Assembly: GCF_002356335.1 (NCBI RefSeq)
Contig: NZ_AP018165.1
Span: forward strand, 3,596,001 to 3,660,000
Reading direction: 5' to 3'
Source of the DNA: [Mycobacterium] stephanolepidis
GTDB lineage: Bacteria; Actinomycetota; Actinomycetes; Mycobacteriales; Mycobacteriaceae
DNA: 64,000 nt
Part shown: positions 8,142 through 15,226 of the stretch, piece after piece
How positions within the stretch are numbered: position 1 is the stretch's first letter
Layout: each line of letters opens with the position of its first letter
Notes under the pieces: generated by a model
Database searches by the model: none
What the model was told of the DNA's origin: nothing
Seen by the model: the letters and a program-made list of their open reading frames with translations, nothing else
Program-made: the position numbers and the translations under genes

Positions 8142-8579
8142 TCAACCCTTTTTCAGCTCCTCGGCGAACATCACGAGGATGCCGCTGGGACCGCGCAGGT
8201 ACGTGAGCTTGTAGACGTCCTCGTAGGTGGCGACACCACGAAGCGGATGGCAGCCGTGCCTGGCGGCTATTTCAATGGCCTCGTCGATGTCATCGACCGA
8301 GAACGCGACGCGGTGCATGCCAATCTCGTTGGGGCGAGTGGGATTCGACGCGATTGCTTCGGGATGGATGTACTCGAAAAGCTCGATCCGACCATGGCCG
8401 TCTGGCGTCTGAAGCATCGCGATGTTCGCGTGGTTGCCGTCCAGGCCGACGGCGGTGTCGGTCCACTCACCACTGACCGTGGCGCGACCGACGACGGTGA
8501 GACCAAGGTCGGTGAAAAACGCGATAGCCGCTTCGAGATCGCCTACGGCGATACCGACGTTTTCGAGCTTGATGGCCAT
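8142..8579 (-). CDS. VOC (glyoxalase-fold) family protein
   Basis: A 145-aa protein with two beta-alpha-beta-beta-beta units. The N-terminal ENVGIAVGDLEAAIAFFTDL and the later MHRVAFSVDDIDEAIEIA are the paired strand-helix starts; RIELFEY and ILVMFAE end each half. The family includes glyoxalase I, extradiol dioxygenases and antibiotic-binding proteins. The first canonical metal His is Asn here (ENVGI), so it may be non-catalytic or use a different ligand set. It is the last chromosomal gene before the tRNA island. Confidence 0.75.
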   Translation of the reverse strand: MAIKLENVGIAVGDLEAAIAFFTDLGLTVVGRATVSGEWTDTAVGLDGNHANIAMLQTPDGHGRIELFEYIHPEAIASNPTRPNEIGMHRVAFSVDDIDEAIEIAARHGCHPLRGVATYEDVYKLTYLRGPSGILVMFAEELKKG

Positions 8580-8638
8580 CGCAGGGATGCTACCGAGCCG
8601 GGCAGCGAGAGTTGTCGAACATCTCAGAGTAAAAATGA

Positions 8639-8674
8639 CGCAGGCCAGAGACTGCTATGAGTCTCTGGCCTGCG
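8639..8674 (-). terminator. original tRNA-fMet terminator
   Basis: A perfect 15-bp stem (arms 8639-8653 and 8660-8674) with a 6-nt loop lies just 3' of the truncated tRNA end, followed in the minus direction by a T-run near 8631-8635. It is probably the original terminator of the tRNA gene, separated from the gene by the island. Confidence 0.75.
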
Positions 8675-8675
8675 T

Positions 8676-8720
8676 ACCTAGTAGCGGGGACAGGATTTGA
8701 ACCTGCGACCTCTGGGTTAT
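8676..8720 (-). repeat. attL: 45-bp direct repeat, tRNA-fMet 3' half
   Basis: The 45 bases are identical to 18473-18517 at an offset of 9797. They cover the tRNA from inside the anticodon to the 3' end plus 6 nt. Beyond 8720 the tRNA sequence is lost, so this copy cannot make a tRNA. A tRNA 3' half left at one edge is the usual product of integration by a tyrosine recombinase. Confidence 0.88.
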
Positions 8721-9008
8721 CCGAGGGTTGAGCTAGCACAGGCCGTATCGGACAGTCAATAACAAGCCAAAAATGGGCGATAAGCAGCGCCAACCATGCC
8801 GGAACGACGGGAATGGACAGTCGAACACAATGGCGAATAGGTGGGACTCCGTGCGAATTACTAGAGACTTAGTGGAGACAGGTACGCCTCCGAATCCTCT
8901 GCTGCGGGGAATCGGGGTGCCGTCGACCACGGTGGACCAGTGCCGTGGGACTGTGCCGCTTAACCCTTCGACTAGGTCTCGCCGAAGGCCGAGGCGCCAG
9001 TAAGTGGC
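8721..9008. other. island left-end non-coding stretch
   Basis: I see no convincing gene in these 288 bases between attL and the first cargo gene. A plus-strand frame at 8773-9003 has no recognisable domain. Confidence 0.5.
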
Positions 9009-9680
9009 TCAGATGGGATATCCGATGTTGTCGATGTCGTCGGCAAGATCGTCGAGGGTGATATGCGGGTTCAGCGCTCGCACCACCGATTCAGTTAGGG
9101 GACGCAGGGCGAAGACGTGTTCGATTGCGGCCGGGTCGGGTTGCGTCTCGAAGTAGTCGTGGGCGAATTGTTGGTAAGGAAGGGAATTGGGGTTCGTCAG
9201 GATTTCATTGAGGAACTGATCGGAACCGTCGGGGCTGACACCGCTGCGGTGATCCGGGTAGGTCACCGGGCCGGTCTGCCAGCTGGTGTCGTGCCGCTGC
9301 CGCCATAGGCAGTAGGTCGCTGCGAAGACGCCATCAAGAGCGAAGGCCGATTCAGTGAGAAATTCGGCGAATACCTCAGGAAGGCCATCGGTTAACGCTG
9401 GCCATAGCGCGGGCGGGTCGATGCGCCATGGGGACATCGGCGATTCGTGGTCGAAGCCGCGGATGAACCCGCCAGCCGGGGCGAACACGATGAAGCAGTC
9501 ATCGCCTGACCCGTTGCGGATCTCCGCCGCCGACAACCCACCTCCCCAATCCTGGGTGTACGAATAGCGGCGGCTATCCCACTCCGGGCACAGCACGGCG
9601 TCCAGCATTGCCACCGCACGACACCGCTCTTGGAGTGCGGACAGGTCCGGTAGTTGTGCAGCAACGTCACGAGCGGTCAT
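9009..9680 (-). CDS. candidate immunity protein for the HNH toxin
   Basis: A 223-aa soluble acidic protein starting at the ATG at 9680 (a TTG at 9692 would add four residues). Conserved-looking patches are AMLDAVLCPEWDSRRYSY, RNGSGDDCFIVFAPAGGF, FDHESPMSPW and RPLTESVVRALNPHITLDDL. I associate this pattern with a family of cytosolic proteins found beside polymorphic toxins, though I cannot name a Pfam entry. There is no signal or membrane segment. Its place 54 bp downstream of the toxin gene on the same strand is the usual immunity position. The function is inferred from context. Confidence 0.6.
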   Translation of the reverse strand: MTARDVAAQLPDLSALQERCRAVAMLDAVLCPEWDSRRYSYTQDWGGGLSAAEIRNGSGDDCFIVFAPAGGFIRGFDHESPMSPWRIDPPALWPALTDGLPEVFAEFLTESAFALDGVFAATYCLWRQRHDTSWQTGPVTYPDHRSGVSPDGSDQFLNEILTNPNSLPYQQFAHDYFETQPDPAAIEHVFALRPLTESVVRALNPHITLDDLADDIDNIGYPI

Positions 9681-9734
9681 TGGCGTATTCAAGCATCATC
9701 CCGATGATCGTGGGGGCTTGGGAAGACCGAGTCA

Positions 9735-11873
9735 TTAGTGCCGTCCGGTCCGGGAACGCTTGGCGCGGTTGCCCTTGCCATTGCCCTTGTTGTTCTTCTT
9801 GCTACCGCTGTTCTTCGAGTGCGAGCCGCTGTCGTGCGAGCTGCCGCTGCCGTTGTGGCCGGTGGAGGTGTTCTGCGCATTGGGTCGGGCACCCTCGTGA
9901 GCATGCTCACGAGTCTGGCTGGTGATGGACTGGTTGCGCACAGCCTGGTTGTCGCGCTGCTGGGCTTGTGATTCGGGCCGCGCATGCACAACCTGGGGCT
10001 CGTTGTTGTGTTGCGACTGCTGCTGACCCACGGCGTTGACCATCCTGGCACCTTGCAGCGCCTTGGAGCGCTGAGCCTGGGACGCTTGCTCGGCCCGAGC
10101 TGCTTGGACCTGGCGTTGATCGGCGGGTGACGAGGGGCGTTGCGGCACTTGGGAAGGCTGACCAGGACGGACATTGGGTGTGCGGATCACTCCGTCGGGG
10201 TGAGTGCCATTGAGGTGCTCGTAGTCCCCAATCTTCTGGCGTGACTGTTCGCCAACACGTTGGCTCTCAGCGGCCCATTCGGCTTGTGTTTTGTCGCTCT
10301 TCTGAATGTTGCAGTGCTGGCATTTAACGTTGCCACCGGTTTCGAAACTGCCACCCTGCGCTCTGGGGATGGGATCGTGATCAAACTGGGCACGGTTTGG
10401 CGGAACGATGTCGCCTCTCCGGGTTGGCCCCTCCTGCCGATAAACCCGGCCCTTGCAGTTGGTGCAGTTCATGTTCCGGCCCTGCTGGGCGGCAGCCTGG
10501 TCTAGCTCAGCGCCTCGGGGGCCACGTGCAATGCCGAGGGCATCGGCGGTCATGTCGTCTTTTTGCTTCGCCGTAAAGTCCTTGCCCGGCAACGCCAATT
10601 CCCCCGGTGGCGCGTTGGGGGCTTTGGGAATCTCCGGCGCCTTGCCTGCTTCACCGACATCTCTGGCGAGTTGTGCTGGGTTGGTGGCGGTTTCGGGGGT
10701 TACGCGGGTAAGGGTGGAGGCCTCCGAAGCGATGTCGTCGGCCTTCTTGACCCCTTGCTCGAGGGCGTTCTCGGCGACGTTTTCGACAGTCTTCTTGGCT
10801 AGACCTTGTGGGGTGACGGCGGCGAGGATCTGCATCCCAGCCGAGAAGTTCTGCAGGCCCTTGTTATTGGGGTCCGTGGCGGCGACAGCTTCAGTGCCGG
10901 TTGCAGCGATATTCAGGGTCAGGGAGACCCTGGCGAGCACGCCGGCACCAGCGGCCGAGCCGACACCGGTCGCCATCAACGCGGAGCTGCCCACAATCAC
11001 TGCCGACTCCAGCGGGTGCTGGCGAACCTGATCGCCGACCGCTTGGGCTTGCAGCTGCTGGCCGTCAGCCAGGGGCTCGAAGGCCTTACCGATGGCTTCG
11101 CCAGCCTTGACGAATCCGTGTCCGATTGCATCGAGGGTGTGGTCGACGTCGGACCAGCCGAACTGGGAGTAGTCACCGCCCACGGAGATGGGTGGGTCAA
11201 CGTAGACGGGCCAGGTGGTGGATTCGGTGGGTGAGATGACTTCGGAGACTTGGTACAGCTGCGGGGCAACCTGTTTGGCGACATAGGCCGAGTACACAAT
11301 CCGGCCGGTCGCATCGCGGGCCTCCGCCGGGGACATCACCCCGAGGGTTTCGGCTTGTTCGGTGGCCCGGTTCAGGGTGAGGTGTCCGCTGGAGTGCATG
11401 AGCATCACGGTGTCTGCGGGAGTGCTCACGTAGGTGGTCACAGACCGAACACCGTCGGGGCCGTTGATACGCGCCACGGTGCGGTAACCGTCACGGGTGT
11501 TCTCGGCAAGCAGATCGAATCCGGCGCCCTGGTCCGGGTACACCATCTGCCCGGCCCTGGTGAGTTGACCGGCGCCTAGCTGCGTGGGAAGTGTCATCTC
11601 CACAGCACCGGCCGGGCTCTGCGACACGAGGCCGGCAGCCGGGTTGACCGGCAGGCCTGCGGCTCGCTCGGCACTGGTCAGGGATTCATCGAGTCCGGCC
11701 GTCGAATCGCTGAAGGCCGCGGTGGCGGCCTGGCCGAACTTCTCAGCCGCGGAGACCGTCGGCGCGCTCTGCGACGCGTTCAGCAAGGAGAGCGGCAGCA
11801 AGACCGCAGCCAACACCGCAGCAGCTCTCACCACAGTAGGCAACATTCTCTGACTTCTCTCCAGAAAACTCAT
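9735..11873 (-). CDS. secreted polymorphic toxin with HNH nuclease domain
   Basis: A 712-aa protein starting at the ATG at 11873 (GGTGGA upstream). A Sec signal peptide covers residues 1 to about 42 (hydrophobic core VVRAAAVLAAVLLPLSLL). Residues 80-250 form a beta-rich domain ending in TWPVYVDPPISVGG, a stretch typical of actinobacterial toxin stalks. A hydrophobic Gly/Ala-rich segment follows near 290-330 (SAVIVGSSALMATGVGSAAG). Near 465-525 lies an HNH nuclease: CTNC, then FDHDPIPRAQGG, then NVKCQHCNIQKSDK, giving paired Cys zinc ligands and the catalytic His. A Gln/Ser/Asn/Lys-rich tail of about 140 residues ends very basic. It would cut DNA or RNA in a target cell, as inferred from the fold. 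Confidence 0.78.
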   Translation of the reverse strand: MSFLERSQRMLPTVVRAAAVLAAVLLPLSLLNASQSAPTVSAAEKFGQAATAAFSDSTAGLDESLTSAERAAGLPVNPAAGLVSQSPAGAVEMTLPTQLGAGQLTRAGQMVYPDQGAGFDLLAENTRDGYRTVARINGPDGVRSVTTYVSTPADTVMLMHSSGHLTLNRATEQAETLGVMSPAEARDATGRIVYSAYVAKQVAPQLYQVSEVISPTESTTWPVYVDPPISVGGDYSQFGWSDVDHTLDAIGHGFVKAGEAIGKAFEPLADGQQLQAQAVGDQVRQHPLESAVIVGSSALMATGVGSAAGAGVLARVSLTLNIAATGTEAVAATDPNNKGLQNFSAGMQILAAVTPQGLAKKTVENVAENALEQGVKKADDIASEASTLTRVTPETATNPAQLARDVGEAGKAPEIPKAPNAPPGELALPGKDFTAKQKDDMTADALGIARGPRGAELDQAAAQQGRNMNCTNCKGRVYRQEGPTRRGDIVPPNRAQFDHDPIPRAQGGSFETGGNVKCQHCNIQKSDKTQAEWAAESQRVGEQSRQKIGDYEHLNGTHPDGVIRTPNVRPGQPSQVPQRPSSPADQRQVQAARAEQASQAQRSKALQGARMVNAVGQQQSQHNNEPQVVHARPESQAQQRDNQAVRNQSITSQTREHAHEGARPNAQNTSTGHNGSGSSHDSGSHSKNSGSKKNNKGNGKGNRAKRSRTGRH

Positions 11874-12204
11874 TTCCACCCATTCTTGACGACCAGCGGA
11901 CGGTATACGACTACACGACCGCACCGACACAAGGTTGTCCCTGTCCCGCCTGGGAGAGCGACCCACCCGATCAGCCCAACTCATAGCAAAGTAGAATACA
12001 CCAGAGAAATCAAACTAAATACCCATGTTAAATAGGATAATGACCATAGAATGAAGTAGACATCAGATAACGCAATTGAGTCGACATAGGCGTTGTTCAG
12101 CCACTAACGGTAAGTTCGCCTAACAATCCAAGGTCAGGCGGCATGACCCTCTTGCAGTCGAGGCCCCAGCGAAACCTCTCGTTAACCCAAGGGCAAACCG
12201 GAAG
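11874..12204. other. AT-rich intergenic stretch upstream of the toxin
   Basis: I find no gene. Bases from about 11985 to 12100 are clearly AT-rich within otherwise GC-rich DNA and would hold the toxin promoter on the minus strand; no box is certain. The composition supports foreign origin. Confidence 0.5.
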
Positions 12205-12861
12205 CTAAGCAGACCTGCTGTGCTGCCGCCGCCGGTAGGTGGGTCTCTCGTTAAGTTTGGCCAGCACGTCGTCGTAGGCGTAGAGCTTCTTGCAGCCTGG
12301 TGTCTAGGTCTGGTTGCGCTGCCCGTCGGTGTGTAGGTAGGACCGCGGCGCGACCAAGCGGTCGCCCAGGCCGGCGCCTCGCCAGCCAGCTTCATCATGC
12401 GCAGCACGTCCGCACCCGTCATGGGCTGATCACGCGCCCGGGAGCGCATGTCCTCCTGAAGCTCATCGACGCCGTACGGCGTGCGACACCGCGGGCAGGT
12501 CAACACACTCTCGCCCTTCTCCCCGTAGAGCTTGACCCCACAGGTAAGGGGAACACCCCCCTCGCTCTCCCCCATAGGCTTTGAGCACTCACCGAACAGC
12601 TGTAGGTTCGTCGATCGATAGCCTTGTGTACCTTCTTGGTGAGCGTAGACAGCTCGTCGTAAAGCTCGGCCGCGTTCTCCTCGGACATGATGGCCAGAAG
12701 GTGGTGAGCCAGCCAGCGCGCCATGTCGGCCGCCGACGCGGTGTATCCGACGGGGATGCGGCGCCACCCGGGCCCTTACCGGTCCGCGCTCGGGCGCCGC
12801 CGGATCGGCCGGGAACAACCCAGCCGTCAATCTTCTCTCGCTCATCGTTGAACGCTCCCAC
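12205..12861 (-). pseudogene. decayed mycobacteriophage-type zinc-ribbon/HTH gene
   Basis: Pieces of one protein appear in order in different frames. From a GTG at 12861 comes FNDEREKIDGWVVPGRSGG. After a shift comes WRRIPVGYTASAADMARWLA and MSEENAAELYDELSTLTKKV. After a second shift comes a zinc-ribbon part (TCGVKLYGEKGE, CPRCRTPYGVDEL) and MTGADVLRMMKLAGE. After a third shift come GLGDRLVAPRSYL and KKLYAYDDVLAKLNERP, with an internal stop. This order (Trp-containing N-terminus, CxxC ribbon, helix-turn-helix) matches a common mycobacterial phage/prophage regulator-like family. Three frameshifts plus a stop make it a pseudogene. Confidence 0.75.
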
Positions 12862-12888
12862 AGTCGGGGGTCGGCTGACACCTAGCAC

Positions 12889-12927
12889 GACGTCACCCGA
12901 GACCGATTCGTTTCCAACGATTTTCAA
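12889..12927 (-). promoter_or_regulatory. ECF-like promoter element, copy 1
   Basis: In the minus direction the element reads TTGAAAATCGTTGGAAAC, then 17 bases, then CGTC, about 28 bp before the GTG of the pseudogene. The GGAAAC and CGTC boxes resemble ECF sigma-factor -35 and -10 elements. The 16-mer at 12912-12927 recurs with one mismatch at 17541-17556. The sigma-factor reading is inferred. Confidence 0.4.
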
Positions 12928-12950
12928 CTATGTGGAGAACTTGCGGGTCA

Positions 12951-13427
12951 CTAGACCGACAGCGGCGGATGGCACCAGGAATAAAGGGCTGCAGCCTGTT
13001 TGGCCGCATATGCCATCGCAGGCCTGGAGCCGCGAGAAAGAACTGCGTGCGCCTCTTCGAGTAAATCCCGCACGGGCCTCAGCAGCTGGTAGTCGATGCC
13101 GTTGGACCGCTTCGGCAGCAGTGGATGCTCGTCGCGGGTTATCGACGCTTCAAATGCTGCTGCCGTGTTCGGGGCAACCACTTCACCGGCGAAGTACGCA
13201 TCGACCATCTCATCGTCGGCGCGCATCTGCACCGCATAGCGCCGGTACGCGTCAGCCTGCCACCGCATCAGATCCGTGAGCGCCTGAAGGCTCGCAGCAT
13301 CGGGGGACGAAATCCCATAGCCTGCAGCATCATCGAGGAACACATCGAGCTGCCACGCCGCCATGTCGTACAGGCCCGCGGCCAAGTCCAATCTCGGCGG
13401 ATCCAATCGCGGCTGCGGCCTGCTCAC
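12951..13427 (-). CDS. helical protein of the effector cluster, unknown
   Basis: A 158-aa protein, GTG start at 13427, beginning 3 bp after the upstream lipoprotein stop, so co-transcribed. It is almost wholly alpha-helical (LYDMAAWQLDVFLDDAAGYG, LTDLMRWQADAYRRYAVQM, LLRPVRDLLEEAHAVLS), with no signal peptide or membrane segment. It is the last intact gene of the cluster. I do not recognise it. A cytosolic role such as chaperone or second immunity factor would fit its position but has no direct support. Confidence 0.6.
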   Translation of the reverse strand: MSRPQPRLDPPRLDLAAGLYDMAAWQLDVFLDDAAGYGISSPDAASLQALTDLMRWQADAYRRYAVQMRADDEMVDAYFAGEVVAPNTAAAFEASITRDEHPLLPKRSNGIDYQLLRPVRDLLEEAHAVLSRGSRPAMAYAAKQAAALYSWCHPPLSV

Positions 13428-13430
13428 AGG

Positions 13431-13832
13431 CTAGTCCGATCCCTGCTTAGTCCAGGTGATGGTGTTTCCCCTGCCGACGTAACTCATCGAAAGGGACGCG
13501 GGAGTGACATTCAGGGGGAAGTACACGAGGTCGAGCGGAGGCTCCTTGAGCCACAGCACGCACTTATTGCCCTGACCGGACGGCGCTTCCTGCGGAGTTT
13601 TGTCCCAGCTGGTGAATTCCCAATGTCCCGGTGCCCCTTGTGCCAAGAGTGAGCCGTCCGCGGCGAGAGTGATCGTGCTCGTATCATCAAGCCAGGTGCC
13701 GATGAACTGGTCACGGGTGTACTTGGAATCGCAGGCCGCTGCCGGTGGTTGCGCGGGCGCAGACGAGGACGCCTCGGGGGCATTGGAGCAACCCACCACT
13801 GCCAGCGCTACCAGAAGTACCAGTTGTCTCAT
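13431..13832 (-). CDS. lipoprotein, candidate immunity to the GH19 hydrolase
   Basis: A 133-aa lipoprotein. The signal MRQLVLLVALAVVGC has its lipobox Cys at residue 15, followed by an Ala/Ser/Pro linker and a beta-rich domain (FIGTWLDDTSTITLAADGSL, HWEFTSWDKTP, CVLWLKEPPLDLVYFPLNV) with two more cysteines. GTWLDDTSTITLAADGS recalls small lipocalin-like folds. The start ATG overlaps the stop of the GH19 fusion gene by 4 bp (ATGA), so their translation is coupled. A membrane-anchored exported protein next to a secreted wall hydrolase fits a self-protecting inhibitor. That role is inferred from position and location. Confidence 0.65.
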   Translation of the reverse strand: MRQLVLLVALAVVGCSNAPEASSSAPAQPPAAACDSKYTRDQFIGTWLDDTSTITLAADGSLLAQGAPGHWEFTSWDKTPQEAPSGQGNKCVLWLKEPPLDLVYFPLNVTPASLSMSYVGRGNTITWTKQGSD

Positions 13833-14875
13833 TTCCCAAGAACTCTCATCGCGTTGTCGAATACCACGGTCCGTCTGTCGAGCGCGTGATGGCCGCCGTT
13901 AACCATCTCGGTAATTTTGGTGATATTTCCAGTGTCTGCAACGGCATTGCCATTGTGGGTGTTCCAATACCATAGGGCTGATGTAAATGCGTACTGCGGA
14001 GTTTCCAGTAACTCAGGGTTGCTGACGAAATCCACGCCGAAAGCATCGCTGATCTTCTGGTAGTTGTACTTACCAGTGACCTGAATGGCGCCACGGCCTT
14101 TGTATCGCACACCATCACCTGGCGACGTGTTCCCTAGGTCTTCGCGCCCCTCGTACTCAGCCCCCGACGCATACTCCTTGTAGGTCGCGAAGTGGTCGGA
14201 CTCGATGGCCACCTGCGATAGGAAAGCAGCCTGCCTGACAGGCGTGTTCATACCGCCCTGACGCATCATGTCATTAAGCGGGCCAACAACTTCGTTGGCC
14301 TTCGCCTCGCTGATGTTGGAGTCGATTTCCATAAGCATCGCAACAGTCACCGGCGTATAGCCATCCGTGGGCGGCTGCTGAGGATCCTCTGGCATGCCGG
14401 TGGGCGCCACGGCACGGCGGATAGCCGCAGCGATGTCGTGGTCAAGTGCATTGGCGCGCTCCAGGATTGCCTTGAGCTCGGTCTCCTTATTGCCCCTGAC
14501 TGTTTCCAGCATGAGATCGCCGTGCACATCTCCAACGACCTTGCCATCGGGCATGATCTGCCAGCCGAATTTCGCGACCTCACCTTTGAGCAGTTTGAAG
14601 TCCGTCACAACGCGACCAACTTGGTCCACGAGGGGCTCTAGCGCATCTGTTACCGCACGAGTTTGTTTCTGCTGCTCGTCAATGTCGGTGCGGCGCTTCC
14701 CGAGTTCATGGCGCCAGGTGTCCGCGGCGTCCCCTCCCCACCCTTCCAGCGAGCGTTTGATGCCGTCGAGCGTGTCCCCAAGGTTGGCAAGTCTCTTGTG
14801 CTTGCCGAACATGACCCCCAACAACTGGACGAGCGAGTTGGGATCCCACTTCTCCAGTTCGGCAACGCTGACCAT
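13829..14875 (-). CDS. WXG-like N-terminus fused to GH19 peptidoglycan hydrolase
   Basis: A 348-aa protein without a Sec signal. Residues 1-110 form a helical hairpin with a WxG turn (LEGWGGDAADTW, W46), as in ESX/T7SS substrates. A linker with PEDPQQPPTDGYTP follows. Residues from about 180 form a GH19 chitinase/lysozyme-like domain: VRQAAFLSQVAIESDHFATY with a candidate catalytic Glu near 224, then AEYEGREDLGN, RYKGRGAIQVTGKYNYQ, ALWYWNTHNGN and ITEMVNGG, the layout of phage endolysin muramidases. It would cleave peptidoglycan. ATG 14875 overlaps the stop of the WXG100 gene by one base (TGATG), so the two are translationally coupled. This is the likely main effector of the cluster. Confidence 0.82.
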   Translation of the reverse strand: MVSVAELEKWDPNSLVQLLGVMFGKHKRLANLGDTLDGIKRSLEGWGGDAADTWRHELGKRRTDIDEQQKQTRAVTDALEPLVDQVGRVVTDFKLLKGEVAKFGWQIMPDGKVVGDVHGDLMLETVRGNKETELKAILERANALDHDIAAAIRRAVAPTGMPEDPQQPPTDGYTPVTVAMLMEIDSNISEAKANEVVGPLNDMMRQGGMNTPVRQAAFLSQVAIESDHFATYKEYASGAEYEGREDLGNTSPGDGVRYKGRGAIQVTGKYNYQKISDAFGVDFVSNPELLETPQYAFTSALWYWNTHNGNAVADTGNITKITEMVNGGHHALDRRTVVFDNAMRVLGK

Positions 14876-15177
14876 CAATGTCCCCCATCGATCTTCGCGA
14901 TACTGTCGCGGCTGCGCTGATCCTGCGCGGCGAACTTACCGGCGGCTTCCTGCATCCAGGTACCCAACCCGCCCAAGTTTCTGTGGAGCACGTCGCCCTG
15001 TTCCGACCAGAAGCCCTGCGCCTCGTTCAGCGCTCGAGCGGATTCGCCGATCCATCCGCCAGCGGCCTCGGCAACCCTGTCCGTGTCATGCGCATGATCC
15101 GCGCGGGAGTCGGTGACAGCGTCGATCAGCGCCCATGCATGCCGGTTCACATCTTCGGGATTGACCTGAAGCGCCAC
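14875..15177 (-). CDS. WXG100-family protein
   Basis: A 100-aa helical hairpin protein, the usual length of ESAT-6/CFP-10 relatives. The W-x-G turn is in GGWIGESARAL near residue 42, and a C-terminal FAAQD fits the [YF]xxxD export signal. GTG start at 15177 with a GGAGGGG upstream. It is coupled by a one-base overlap to the GH19 fusion and is probably its secretion partner, as small WXG100-like proteins are for larger T7SS toxins. No second CFP-10-like partner is directly beside it. Confidence 0.82.
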   Translation of the reverse strand: MALQVNPEDVNRHAWALIDAVTDSRADHAHDTDRVAEAAGGWIGESARALNEAQGFWSEQGDVLHRNLGGLGTWMQEAAGKFAAQDQRSRDSIAKIDGGH

Positions 15178-15226
15178 GCCCGCCCCTCCTGCCGAGTACC
15201 GGAATCTGATTGCACCACTGCCGGTT

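Noticed and set aside
8682..8755. Second tRNA-Met gene on the minus strand
   Set aside because: Only the 3' half matches; beyond 8720 the D-arm and 5' acceptor strand are absent, so it is an att remnant.
8773..9003. 76-residue plus-strand ORF at the island left end
   Set aside because: Low-complexity Arg-rich end, no recognised domain, no clear RBS.
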